A DNA stretch of 64,000 nt from Actinoplanes solisilvae (GTDB lineage: Bacteria > Actinomycetota > Actinomycetes > Mycobacteriales > Micromonosporaceae), in the NCBI RefSeq assembly GCF_003999975.1, contig NZ_RJAC01000001.1, positions 1 to 64,000 on the forward strand, read 5' to 3'. This document shows positions 56,801-64,000 of the stretch, in pieces. The position numbers were made by a program, and so were the translations under genes. How positions within the stretch are numbered: position 1 is the stretch's first letter; the number at the start of each line of letters is the position of its first letter. The notes beneath the pieces are model-generated. The model saw only the letters and a program-made list of their open reading frames with translations, was not told the DNA's origin and searched no databases.

Positions 56801-58481
56801 GCTGGAATCGACGCGTCGCGCGATCCGCATCCGGGTGGCCGGCGAGGAACGCTGGATCGGCATCGACGACGCCGGCCGCTATCGGGACGCGCTCGGTGTG
56901 GCCCTGCCGGTCGGCATCCCCGAGGCCTATCTCGAACCGGTCTCCGACCCGCTCGGTGACCTGGTCGCCCGCTATGCGCGCACTCATGGCCCGTTCGCGG
57001 CGGCGACCTGCGCGGCGCGGTTCGGTCTCGGCGTCTTCGTCGTCGAACAGGCCCTCAAACGCCTGTCGGCGACCGGGCGGGTCGCGTCGGGCGAGTTCTC
57101 CCCCGGCGGCGCCGGCAACGAGTGGTGCGACGCCGAGGTGCTGCGCATGCTGCGGCGCCGGTCGCTGGCCGCGCTGCGCCGCGAGATCGAGCCGGTGCCG
57201 CCGCGGGTGCTGGCCGCGTTCCTGCCGCGCTGGCACCAGATCGGCGGCAACGCCCGGGGCATCGACGCGCTGGCCGCCTCGATCGAGCAGCTCCAGGGCA
57301 TCGCCGTGCCCGCCTCGGCCTGGGAGAGGCTGGTGCTGCCGGCCCGGGTGGCCGACTATCAACCGCCGATGCTCGACGAGCTCAGTGGCGGCGGCGAGGT
57401 GCTGTGGGCCGGTTCGGGGTCGATCGGCACGAACGACGGGTGGATCACCCTGGCCTACGCCGACAGTGCTCCCCTGCTGCTGCCACCGGCCGACGACGAG
57501 TTCGCGGCGACGCCGTTGCACCAGTCGGTGCTTGACGCGCTCGGCGACGGTCAGGCCCTGTTCTTCCGGTCGCTCTCCGACCGCGTCGGGTCGACCGACG
57601 ACACCGCGCTGGCCGCCGTCGTGTGGGACCTGGTCTGGGCCGGGCAGTTGACCAACGACACCCTGGCGCCTTTGCGCGCACTGCTCGGCGGCAGCGGCGC
57701 CCACCGGGCCAAGGCCGCCCCGGCCCGCACCCGCTATCGGCGCCCCGGCCGGGCGACCATGCCCGCGCGCGGCGGACCGCCCAGCATGGCCGGTCGCTGG
57801 TCGCGCCTGCCCGAACGCGACCTCGACCCCACCCGGCGCGCCGCCGCCCTCGCCGACCTGCTGCTCGAACGGCACGGGGTGGTCACGCGCGGCGCGGTCA
57901 TGGCCGAGGGACCGGTCGGCGGTTTCGCCGGGGTCTATCCCGTGCTCGGGGCCCTGGAGGAGCGCGGTGCGGCCCGCCGCGGCTACTTCGTGGAGGGGCT
58001 CGGAGCGGCGCAGTTCGCGGTGCCCGGCGCGGTCGATCGGTTGCGGGCGCTGGCCGAGCCGGCCGAACTCGCCAAACGCACAGGTTCTACGGCGGTCGTG
58101 CTGGCGGCCACCGACCCGGCGAACCCCTACGGCGCCGCGCTGCCGTGGCCCGACCGCATCGTCGACAGCGGCGACGGCGAACCGACCGTGAAGGCCGGCC
58201 ACCGCGCGGGCCGCAAGGCGGGCGCGCTGGTCATCCTGGTCTCGGGCGACCTCATCCTCTACGTCGAGCGCGGCGGCCGTACGCTGCTGTCCTTCGTGGA
58301 CGATCCCGAGGCCCTGATCGCGGCGGGCCAAGCCCTCGCGGCCTCGGTGCGGTCCGGCGCCCTGGGCCCGATGTCGGTCGAGCGCGCAGACGGCGAGTCG
58401 GTGCACGCGTCCCCGCTGCGAGACGCGCTGACCCAGGCCGGCTTCCGGGCGACGCCGAGGGGGTTGCGACTGCGCGGATGA
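53886..58481 (+). CDS. lhr: Large helicase-related protein Lhr
   Basis: A 1531-residue superfamily 2 DNA helicase used in DNA repair. Helicase motifs appear in order: I APTGSGKT, II IIDEVHAV, III LSATV, IV FTNSRRGAERL, V ATSSLELGIDMG and VI QRIGRAGHQVG. A winged-helix and long Lhr core and C-terminal domain fill the remaining 900 residues, giving the full actinobacterial long form. The ATG at 53886 has no ribosome site. TTG 53952 (GGGAG just upstream) or GTG 53940 would start closer to the family N-terminus and may be right. It is divergent from the DUF4397 gene. Confidence 0.95.
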   Translation: MTTTPGSVFVIPPREHEGVGEVLEQFGPATREWFTAAFAAPTAAQAGAWRAVGAGRNALVVAPTGSGKTLAAFLWSLDQLAREPAPKDPKLRCRVLYVSPLKALAVDVERNLRAPLTGIRQAAGRLGLTPPDITVAMRTGDTPADERRLFARTPPDILITTPESLFLLLTSAARESLRGVETVIIDEVHAVAATKRGAHLALSLERLDALLGRPAQRIGLSATVRPIDETARFLGGAHDVEIVQPPAAKTIEVTVEVPVEDMTRLDEVPDVDPDDPGAGRHTPSIWPAVEERVLDLIEGHRSTIVFTNSRRGAERLCARINELAAERAGVELVQPSRPPAEVMAQAGQAGGAPPVVARAHHGSVSREERKQIEEALKSGLLPAVVATSSLELGIDMGAVDLVVQIEAPPSVAAGLQRIGRAGHQVGAVSRGVVFPKHRGDLVSCAVVADRMGAGAIEELRYPRNPLDVLAQQIVAMVALDAWPVDELSALVRRAAPFAELPESALHAVLDMLSGRYPSTAFAELRPRLVWDRGTDELTGRPGAQRLAVTSGGTIPDRGMFGVFLAGSDRGSRVGELDEEMVYESRVGDVFLLGSTSWRIEDITPDRVLVTPAPGAPARMPFWKGDSPGRPIELGRAIGAQLRALTRADDDKATATLRESGLDEWAAGNLMAYLREQREATRNLPDDRTVLVERFRDELGDWRMTVHCVLGARVNAPWALAIARRLSERYGVDGQVMPSDDGIVVRLPDTAEEPPGADLVAFDPEEIAQLVEESVGTSALFASRFRECAARSLLLPRRDPRRRQPLWQQRQRSAQLLDVAREFADFPVTLEAARECLQDVFDLPGLTGLMREIAGRKVRLVEVETPRPSPFARSLLFGYVGAFLYEGDAPLAERRAAALALDATLLGELLGRVDLRELLDPTVVAETEAQLQWLSTQRQPRDAEDAAELLRLLGDLAPLELAARGVEESWVSTLESTRRAIRIRVAGEERWIGIDDAGRYRDALGVALPVGIPEAYLEPVSDPLGDLVARYARTHGPFAAATCAARFGLGVFVVEQALKRLSATGRVASGEFSPGGAGNEWCDAEVLRMLRRRSLAALRREIEPVPPRVLAAFLPRWHQIGGNARGIDALAASIEQLQGIAVPASAWERLVLPARVADYQPPMLDELSGGGEVLWAGSGSIGTNDGWITLAYADSAPLLLPPADDEFAATPLHQSVLDALGDGQALFFRSLSDRVGSTDDTALAAVVWDLVWAGQLTNDTLAPLRALLGGSGAHRAKAAPARTRYRRPGRATMPARGGPPSMAGRWSRLPERDLDPTRRAAALADLLLERHGVVTRGAVMAEGPVGGFAGVYPVLGALEERGAARRGYFVEGLGAAQFAVPGAVDRLRALAEPAELAKRTGSTAVVLAATDPANPYGAALPWPDRIVDSGDGEPTVKAGHRAGRKAGALVILVSGDLILYVERGGRTLLSFVDDPEALIAAGQALAASVRSGALGPMSVERADGESVHASPLRDALTQAGFRATPRGLRLRG

Positions 58482-58512
58482 CCCGGGTGCCGCTGACGTG
58501 CGCCACCCGGGT
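58481..58512. terminator. Terminator-like hairpin between lhr and the LLM oxidoreductase gene
   Basis: ACCCGGGTGCCG and CGCCACCCGGGT form a 12 bp stem with one mismatch around an eight-base loop. The gap between the convergent genes is only 39 bases, so it may serve both. Confidence 0.6.
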
Positions 58513-58520
58513 GCTGAGGG

Positions 58521-59444
58521 TCAGAGCTGCGGCGCCACCGCGGAGGCGACCAGTTCGACGTGGTCGAGGTCGCTCAGGTCGAGAACCTGCAGGAACAGAC
58601 GCGTCGCGCCGACCTTGCCGTACGACTTGATGGTCTCGACCACCTGGTCGGGGGTGCCGACGATGCCGCCGTTCTCGCGCATCTCGTCGACCTCGCGGCC
58701 GATCGCGGCCGCGCGGCGGCGCACCTCGGCGTCGTCGCGGCCGACACACAGGACGGACGCCGCCGAGAAGACCGGAAGCTCCTTGCGGCCGATCGCCTCG
58801 CTCGCGGCGCGCACCCGCTCGAACGTCGGCGCGACGTCTTCGAGCTTGGCGAACGGGACGTTGAACTCGTCGGCGAAGCGGGCGGCCAGCGCCGGGGTCC
58901 GCTTCTTGCCGTGACCGCCGACGATCACCGGCGGGCGCGGCTGGGCCGGCTTGGGCAGGGCCGGCGAGTCGCTGATCTGGTAGTGCTTGCCGTCGAAGTC
59001 GTACTTCTGGCCGACCGGCGTCGCCCACAGACCGGTGATGATCTCGAGCTGCTCCTCGAGCCGGTCGAAGCGTTCGCCGAGCGAGGGGAACGGGATGCCG
59101 TACGCCTTGTGCTCGGCCTCGAACCAGCCGCCGCCCAGCCCCAGCTCGATGCGGCCGCCGCTGATCTGGTCGGCCTGGGCGACCGCGATGGCCAGCGGGC
59201 CGGGCAGCCGGAAGGTGGCCGAGGTGACCAGCGTGCCCAGCCGGATGCGCGACGTCTGCACGGCGAGGGCGGCCAGGGTCAGCCACGCATCGCTCGGGCC
59301 GGGAAGTCCGTCGCCGCCCATGGTGAGGAAGTGGTCGGACCGGAAGAAACCATCGAAGCCGCTGGCCTCGGCGGCCTGCGCGAGCCTGCGCAGGTCGTCG
59401 TGGCTTGCCCCTTGCTGGGGCTCGGTGAAGATCACGAGACGCAT
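58521..59444 (-). CDS. LLM-class F420-dependent oxidoreductase
   Basis: A 307-residue luciferase-like flavin/deazaflavin enzyme. It has the TIM-barrel landmarks AEASGFDGFFRSDHFL, TSRIRLGTLVTSATFRLPGPLA, ISGGRIELGLGGGWFEAEHKAYG and, near the C-terminus, GTPDQVVETIKSY. The G-G-G-W-F-E motif and actinobacterial origin favour coenzyme F420 over FMN, which is inference. Substrate unknown. AGGG lies eight bases before the ATG. Convergent with lhr. Confidence 0.88.
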   Translation of the reverse strand: MRLVIFTEPQQGASHDDLRRLAQAAEASGFDGFFRSDHFLTMGGDGLPGPSDAWLTLAALAVQTSRIRLGTLVTSATFRLPGPLAIAVAQADQISGGRIELGLGGGWFEAEHKAYGIPFPSLGERFDRLEEQLEIITGLWATPVGQKYDFDGKHYQISDSPALPKPAQPRPPVIVGGHGKKRTPALAARFADEFNVPFAKLEDVAPTFERVRAASEAIGRKELPVFSAASVLCVGRDDAEVRRRAAAIGREVDEMRENGGIVGTPDQVVETIKSYGKVGATRLFLQVLDLSDLDHVELVASAVAPQL

Positions 59445-59527
59445 GATTCAACCCTGCCAGATTCCGCCCGGCGCGCCTCGTGGAGCCTGTCACACACGAT
59501 GTGTAGCGAGGCAGTAACGTGCTCCGC

Positions 59528-60316
59528 ATGGCCGGGTATGAATGGATCAGTTTCACCACCGACTACGGAACGTTCGACGGGTTCGTCGCGGCGTGTCACG
59601 GGTCTATCGCGCGCATCGCTCCCCGTGTTCGTGTCATCGACGTCACCCATCATGTGCCGCCGGCCGACGTGGCGCGCGGCGCCGCCGTGCTCGCCCAGAC
59701 CGCACCCCACCTGCCGCCGAGCGTGCACGTCGCCGTGGTCGACCCGGGTGTCGGCACGGCGCGGCGCGGCATCGCCCTCGGCACCCCCAACGGCGTGCTC
59801 GTGGGGCCGGACAACGGCCTGCTGATCTGGGCCGCCGAGGCGCTCGGGGGAATCGAGTCGGCCCACGAGCTGACCAATAAGGACTGGTTCCAGGGCGACG
59901 TCTCGGGCACCTTCCACGGGCGGGACGTCTTCACCCCGGTGGCCGCCCGGCTCGCGGCCGGCGCCCCGCTCGGTGACGCCGGGCCCGCCGTCGACGTTGA
60001 CACGCTGGTGCGCCTGCCCGACCCGATCGTCACCATCGGTGACGGCTGGCTCGAGGCGGAGGTGCTGACCGTCGACCGGTTCGGCAACGTGCAGCTGGCC
60101 GCGAACGGCGAGATGCTGCGCGGTCTCGGCAGTGACCTGGTCGTCAACGGCACGGTCAGCGCCCGCCGCGGCGCCACGTTCGCCGACGTCGACAAGGGTG
60201 ACCTGCTCGTCTTCGAAGATTCGGCCGGCCACGTCGCGATCGCCGTGAACAACGGCCGGGCCGTGGTCGTCCTCTCCGTGACCCCGGGCGACCTCGTACG
60301 GGTCTCCGTGCGCTAA
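59528..60316 (+). CDS. SAM hydroxide adenosyltransferase (DUF62)
   Basis: A 262-residue enzyme that hydrolyses S-adenosylmethionine to adenosine and methionine, related to fluorinase and chlorinase. The Asp-Arg-His triad of hydroxide adenosyltransferases is present: Asp72 (VVDPGVG), Arg79 (TARRG) and His130 (TFHGRDVF). Asp12 (TTDYG) and the GPDNGLL and DRFGNVQLA segments form the SAM pocket. It has no halide-type replacement, so it is the hydrolase and not a halogenase. The start is ATG 59528; TAACGT (59515-59520) seven bases upstream suggests a leaderless mRNA. The physiological role is unknown. Confidence 0.88.
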   Translation: MAGYEWISFTTDYGTFDGFVAACHGSIARIAPRVRVIDVTHHVPPADVARGAAVLAQTAPHLPPSVHVAVVDPGVGTARRGIALGTPNGVLVGPDNGLLIWAAEALGGIESAHELTNKDWFQGDVSGTFHGRDVFTPVAARLAAGAPLGDAGPAVDVDTLVRLPDPIVTIGDGWLEAEVLTVDRFGNVQLAANGEMLRGLGSDLVVNGTVSARRGATFADVDKGDLLVFEDSAGHVAIAVNNGRAVVVLSVTPGDLVRVSVR

Positions 60317-60978
60317 CCGACGCGGACGCGGTCGCGCGCGGCCGCGTACGTCCGCTCTCCGATCAGGCGCCAGAGCAGGCGCGCGGGCAGCGGCAGTTCG
60401 GCCAGGAAGCGTTTCGTCTCGGACGGCGTGGCCTCTTCGAGGATCGAGCCGAGGAAGACCAGCGCCATCCGGCCGGAGGGGATGGTCTTGCGGCCCCGCT
60501 CGCCGACCGCGCGCCACTCGTCCGGGGTCAAGTATCGCTCGATCAGCGGGAGGATCTCGCGCTCCTCGTCGGCCAGATGCTCGTCGAGGGCGACCGACGC
60601 CTGGGCGATCACGTCGGCGAGCTCGTCACGGTCGGTGGCGAGTGCGCGGGCCCGCCAGCGCGGCAGGATCTCGTCGATGCGCGCGAGCGGCTCGTGCAGC
60701 CGCTCGTGCTGCGCCTCCATGCGGTTGATCAGGTCGGCGTGCATGGCCGCGCGTTCCAGCATCAGGGGCCAGACCATCTCGTCCTCGCCGGTGTGATGAT
60801 GGTGCAGGCCGCCGGCCACGTTCGCCAGGTGCTCGCCGAGCACGCCGGCCCGTACGGTGTCTCCGGGTTTCACCGCCCGGACCAGGGCGGGCAGAATGCG
60901 GAATTCGCGCCGGAACACCCGGTGGACCACGATCATGTCCCAGGTGTCGGTGCGCTCGGTCGTACTCGTCGTCGTCAT
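60313..60978 (-). CDS. Hemerythrin-like (HHE) domain protein
   Basis: A 221-residue protein with a di-iron hemerythrin domain in the first 150 residues. Candidate iron ligands are the histidine of IVVHRVFRREF, GLHHHHTGEDEMVWP, QHERLHEP and LDEHLADEEREILP. The C-terminal 70 residues are a helical extension of unknown role. Members bind oxygen or sense redox or NO. Its stop overlaps the SAM hydrolase stop by four bases. The GAGG before ATG 60978 is close (three to four bases). Confidence 0.85.
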   Translation of the reverse strand: MTTTSTTERTDTWDMIVVHRVFRREFRILPALVRAVKPGDTVRAGVLGEHLANVAGGLHHHHTGEDEMVWPLMLERAAMHADLINRMEAQHERLHEPLARIDEILPRWRARALATDRDELADVIAQASVALDEHLADEEREILPLIERYLTPDEWRAVGERGRKTIPSGRMALVFLGSILEEATPSETKRFLAELPLPARLLWRLIGERTYAAARDRVRVG

Positions 60979-61001
60979 GTCCTCACGATGGCGAGGTCAC
61001 C

Positions 61002-61018
61002 TTGCAGACTGCCTGCAA
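61002..61018. promoter_or_regulatory. Operator-like inverted repeat upstream of the BTAD regulator
   Basis: TTGCAG-ACTGC-CTGCAA is a perfect 6 bp inverted repeat in the 66-base gap between the divergent hemerythrin and BTAD genes. It is 26 bases before the GTG of the latter and overlaps its likely -35 area. Autoregulation is possible. Confidence 0.45.
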
Positions 61019-61044
61019 TGCCTTTGCACTCCTATGCTCGGCGA

Positions 61045-63804
61045 GTGCTGATCGCCCACGTGCTCGGGCCGACCGAGGTCGAGGCCGACGGCGTCCGGCT
61101 GGAGCTGGGCGGTCCGTTGCCGCGGCGGATGGTGACCGTGCTGCTCGCCGCCGAGGGCCGCCCCACGTCCGAGGAGGCGCTGACCGAGGCGGTCTGGGGT
61201 GCGTCCGCGCCCGCCAATCCCGCCGCTTCCCTGCAGGCGTACGCGTCCCGGCTGCGGCGATCGTTCGGCCGGGGCGCACTGAGCCGGGCCGGCGACGGCT
61301 ACCGGCTGACGGTCGACGACACCGACGCGAAGCGCTTCACCGAAGACGTACGACGAGGTCGCGCTCTGCTGGATCAGGAGCGGCCCGGCGAGGCGTTGCG
61401 GGCCTTCGACGCGGCCCTGGCCCGCTGGCGCGGTGAGGCTTTCGCAGACCTGCCCGAGACGTACGCCCGTACGCCGCTGGAAGAGCTGCGGACCGTCGCG
61501 GTCGAGGAGCGTCTGGCCGCCCGCCTCGCCGCCGGTGACGCGCCCGGCGTGGTCGGCGAGCTGGAGGCGGCCGTGGGTGCCGAGCCCTACCGGGAGCGGC
61601 GCTGGGAGCTGCTGATTCTCGCGCTGTACCGCTCTGGCCGTCAGGCCGAGGCGCTGGCCGCCCTGCGCCGGGTACGCGCCCGCCTCGCCGACGACCTCGG
61701 CATCGACCCGGGCCCGGCGCTGCAGGATCTCCAGGGGCGCCTGCTGGCCCAGGACCCGGGGCTCCTGCTGCGATCGCGTCCGGCCACCGCCGTACGCCCG
61801 CTGTCGCGTTTCTTCGGCCGCGAGGGGGAACTCGCCGCACTGTCGGACAGCGCCCGCCTGATCACCCTGGTCGGGCCGGGCGGGGCCGGCAAGACGCGCC
61901 TCGCGGTCGAGCACGCCGCTGCCCGGAACCCGTGGTTCGTCCGGCTCGCCGACGTGACCGAGCCCGCTCTCGTTCCCGCCGCCGTCGCCGCGGCCATGCA
62001 GATGCGGGGCGCGACCGCCGAGACCATCGCCACGGCTCTGGGCGACACCCCGGGCCTGCTCCTGCTCGACAACTGCGAGCATGTGGTGGCCGCAGTGGCC
62101 GACCTGGTCGTCGATCTGCTGGCCCGCTGCCCCGCCCTGCGCGTGCTGGCCACCAGTCGCGAGCCGCTCGGGGTCGACGGTGAACGGCTGCTGCCCGTGG
62201 CGCCGCTGCCCGCAGCCGACGCCGTGGCCCTGCTCACCGACCGCATCACGGCCGTACGGCCCGGCTGGCGACCCGGTCCGGCCGAGTCCGCGACGCTCGA
62301 GGATCTCGCGGCGGCGCTCGACGGCATCCCGCTCGCCCTGGAACTGGCGGCCGCGCGGGCCCGCGTACTCGGGCTCGCGGAGCTTCGGGACATGTTGCGC
62401 GACCGGTTCCCCGCGCTCGGCCCGGTGCCGCGCGGCGCGCTCGCCCCGCACGAGACGTTGGAAGCCGCCGTGGCCTGGAGCGTCGACCTGCTCGGCGAGC
62501 ACGACCGCGCGATGCTGCTGCGGCTGTGGCCGTTCGAGGGCGGCTTCCCGCTGTCGGCGGTCGAGGACGACCTGGAGGGCCTGTCGGCGCTGGTGACCCG
62601 GTCGGTGGTGGTCGCCGACACGAGCGTGACCCCGGCCCGCTACCGCCTGCTGGAGATCGTCCGCGCCTACTGCCGCAAGCACGACCCCGACCCGGCCGGC
62701 AGCCAGGCCCGGCAGGCGCTCTGGGTGCGGCAACTCGTCGAGCAGCACGTGCCTCTGCTGCGCGGCGAGCGCTCGGCCCACGCGATCCGGGTGCTCAACC
62801 GGGAACTGCCCAACCTGCGCGCCGGCATCACCCACGACCTGTCCGTACGGCCCGAGGCCGCGCTGCGCACCGCCGGCCAGCTGGAGTGGTTCTGGTTCCG
62901 GGGCGGGATGGTCGCCGACGGGCTGCCGCTGCTGCGGGCGGCGCTGGCCGCGGCTCCGGACGCGCCACCCACCGACCGGGCGCGCGGCTGGGTCAGCGCC
63001 GCGCTGCTGCGCTACCTGGCCGGGGACCCGGGCGCGGTCGGCGACCTCGAGACCGGCCTGGCCGTTCTCGGCGAGCAGCCCGACACCGAAGGGCGGATCC
63101 TGCGGGCGCACGTGGCCTACTACCTGTCGCTCTACTGGTCGGCCCGCGAAGAATTCGGCCGGGGCGTCGAGTGGGCCCGCCGAGCGACGGCGCTGGCCGA
63201 GGAGGTCGGCGAGGAGTATGTCGGCGCGTCGGCGCAGATGTCGCTGGGGACGGCGCTGGCGGGGGCGGGCCGGGTCGCCGAGGGGCGGCGCGTGCTGGCC
63301 GGGGCGCAGGAACGGGCTCGGGCCGTACGCCAGGCCTGGACCACGGCGATGAGCGGCCTCCTGCTCTCCCGAGCCCTGTTGATGGGCGAGCCCGGACGGC
63401 CCGACGGAAAGCTGCCCGGCGAGCCCGGACGGCCGGGCGGAAAGCTGCTTGGCGAGCCCGGAGGGGCGGGCGGAAAGCCGACGGAGGCGCTGGCCGTGCT
63501 GCGGGAGTCGCTGGCCATCTTCGCCGACGAGGACGACGTCGGCAACGTGCTGGCTTGCCTGCACACCGGCGCCTACGCCCTCGCCCTCGACGGCCGCCCG
63601 GACGACGGCGCGGCCCTTCTGGCGGCGGTCCACCGGGCGGCCGCCCGCCGGGGCCTCGAACTCGACGCCATCGACCCTCCGCGGGCAGCGGGCCTGGCGA
63701 TCGTGCTGGCCGGCGTCGACCTCGCCGCCGCCGAGCGCGCCACCGCCAATCTGGACGAATCCGACCTGCCCGGATTGCTGGGCCCTCGACCGGGGCACGA
63801 TTGA
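61045..63804 (+). CDS. BTAD/NB-ARC/TPR transcriptional regulator (AfsR/SARP-related)
   Basis: A 919-residue multidomain regulator. An OmpR-like winged helix (about 1-92) and bacterial transcriptional activation domain (about 97-243) form a SARP-type module. An NB-ARC ATPase follows: Walker A VGPGGAGKTRL near residue 275, Walker B LLLLDNCEHV, and ATSREPLGV. The C-terminal 350 residues are TPR-like helices. This is the layout of AfsR-like activators of secondary metabolism. Three tandem 11-residue repeats (GEPGRPxGKLx) interrupt the TPRs. The start GTG 61045 is probably leaderless (TATGCT six bases upstream). Target genes are not evident; no biosynthetic cluster is visible here. Confidence 0.88.
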   Translation: MLIAHVLGPTEVEADGVRLELGGPLPRRMVTVLLAAEGRPTSEEALTEAVWGASAPANPAASLQAYASRLRRSFGRGALSRAGDGYRLTVDDTDAKRFTEDVRRGRALLDQERPGEALRAFDAALARWRGEAFADLPETYARTPLEELRTVAVEERLAARLAAGDAPGVVGELEAAVGAEPYRERRWELLILALYRSGRQAEALAALRRVRARLADDLGIDPGPALQDLQGRLLAQDPGLLLRSRPATAVRPLSRFFGREGELAALSDSARLITLVGPGGAGKTRLAVEHAAARNPWFVRLADVTEPALVPAAVAAAMQMRGATAETIATALGDTPGLLLLDNCEHVVAAVADLVVDLLARCPALRVLATSREPLGVDGERLLPVAPLPAADAVALLTDRITAVRPGWRPGPAESATLEDLAAALDGIPLALELAAARARVLGLAELRDMLRDRFPALGPVPRGALAPHETLEAAVAWSVDLLGEHDRAMLLRLWPFEGGFPLSAVEDDLEGLSALVTRSVVVADTSVTPARYRLLEIVRAYCRKHDPDPAGSQARQALWVRQLVEQHVPLLRGERSAHAIRVLNRELPNLRAGITHDLSVRPEAALRTAGQLEWFWFRGGMVADGLPLLRAALAAAPDAPPTDRARGWVSAALLRYLAGDPGAVGDLETGLAVLGEQPDTEGRILRAHVAYYLSLYWSAREEFGRGVEWARRATALAEEVGEEYVGASAQMSLGTALAGAGRVAEGRRVLAGAQERARAVRQAWTTAMSGLLLSRALLMGEPGRPDGKLPGEPGRPGGKLLGEPGGAGGKPTEALAVLRESLAIFADEDDVGNVLACLHTGAYALALDGRPDDGAALLAAVHRAAARRGLELDAIDPPRAAGLAIVLAGVDLAAAERATANLDESDLPGLLGPRPGHD
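63385..63483 (+). repeat. 33 bp tandem repeat, three copies, inside the BTAD regulator gene
   Basis: Copies at 63385-63417, 63418-63450 and 63451-63483 begin GGCGAGCCCGGACGG (third copy slightly diverged) and encode GEPGRPxGKLx. The in-frame unit lies between TPR helices and looks like a recent expansion of a linker. Confidence 0.88.
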
Positions 63805-63807
63805 GGC

Positions 63808-64000
63808 ATGCCCGAGGGGGACACTGTCTGGAACACCGCGCGCGTGCTGGAGCGCGCGCTCACCGGCGACGTGCTGACCGCGTCGGACTTCCGCGTGCCC
63901 CAGCTCGCCACCACCGACCTGAGCGGTTGGACGGTCGCCGAGTCGGCCAGCCGCGGCAAGCATCTGCTGCTGCGCCTGACCCGCGACGGGCACAAGCCAC
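63808..64000 (+). CDS. Fpg/Nei-family DNA glycosylase (endonuclease VIII type), partial
   Basis: The first 64 residues of a base-excision repair glycosylase; the gene runs off the window. MPEGDTVWNTARVLERAL gives the catalytic proline (Pro2 after Met removal) and Glu3 with the PEGDT signature that separates Nei from MutM (PELPE). RGKHLLLRL contains the conserved lysine. Its ATG lies three bases after the BTAD gene stop, so they may be co-transcribed, but the ribosome site is weak. Confidence 0.85.
   Translation, partial: MPEGDTVWNTARVLERALTGDVLTASDFRVPQLATTDLSGWTVAESASRGKHLLLRLTRDGHKP

Overview
The window is a high-GC, gene-dense chromosomal segment with about 50 protein genes on both strands, many GTG starts and several probable leaderless starts. 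No rRNA, tRNA, CRISPR array, insertion sequence or prophage gene was recognised. Gene content points to a spore-forming actinomycete, most likely of the Micromonosporaceae (Actinoplanes/Micromonospora-like); this is inferred from protein similarity and synteny and was not searched. The core order (sigB, ideR, nrdR, LysM/SOS gene, lexA, membrane protein, hflX, dapF, miaA, DUF349, miaB, recX, recA, DUF3046) closely follows the sigB-to-recA region of Mycobacterium tuberculosis (Rv2710 to Rv2738c). Here it is interrupted by lineage-specific insertions.

Layout. 1-7.5 kb: a Spo0M-like protein, a SigB-type sigma factor, an acuC-pat pair for reversible lysine acetylation, the iron regulator IdeR and a small lipoprotein. 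7.5-13.7 kb: a DUF5522 protein, an alpha/beta hydrolase, an MFS transporter and nrdR-nrdJ (B12-dependent ribonucleotide reductase). 13.9-20.5 kb: an SOS-linked LysM protein divergent from lexA, a surface protein with a long proline/glycine/glutamine repeat tail, HflX, and an ACT-domain malic enzyme. 20.6-30.4 kb: a PadR/membrane-protein pair, DUF349, miaA-dapF-GDPD, GrpB-like, a PLP dehydratase divergent from a LysR regulator, miaB and a hypothetical protein. 30.5-40.3 kb: gluABCD, DinB-like, RNase Y with a long leader, a repeat-containing membrane protein, recA-recX and DUF3046. 40.3-46.2 kb: a drug-type ABC exporter with its divergent TetR regulator, a UdgX-like uracil-DNA glycosylase, and a MocR regulator divergent from a PNPOx/GNAT fusion. 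46.5-50 kb: a second Spo0M-like paralog and two CNNM/HlyC-type membrane proteins. 50-54 kb: a Ser/Thr kinase, class F-like sortase and DUF4397 surface protein in one probable operon. 54-64 kb: the giant helicase Lhr, an F420-type LLM oxidoreductase, a SAM hydroxide adenosyltransferase, a hemerythrin protein, a BTAD/NB-ARC/TPR regulator and the start of a Nei-type DNA glycosylase.

The strongest theme is DNA repair and its control. LexA, RecA, RecX, UdgX, Lhr and Nei are all present. Good LexA boxes lie in the lexA/LysM intergenic region and upstream of recA, where there is also a promoter resembling the LexA-independent (PafBC-type) recA promoter. Other themes are post-translational control (Pat/AcuC, a Ser/Thr kinase), cell-surface proteins and rRNA/tRNA care (HflX, MiaA, MiaB, RNase Y). 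No clearly new multi-gene system was found. The best candidates for new biology are a 22-codon leader ORF overlapping ideR, the repeat-tailed membrane protein next to lexA, two exceptional palindromes at 46.3-46.5 kb, the kinase-sortase-DUF4397 operon, and the long RNase Y leader.
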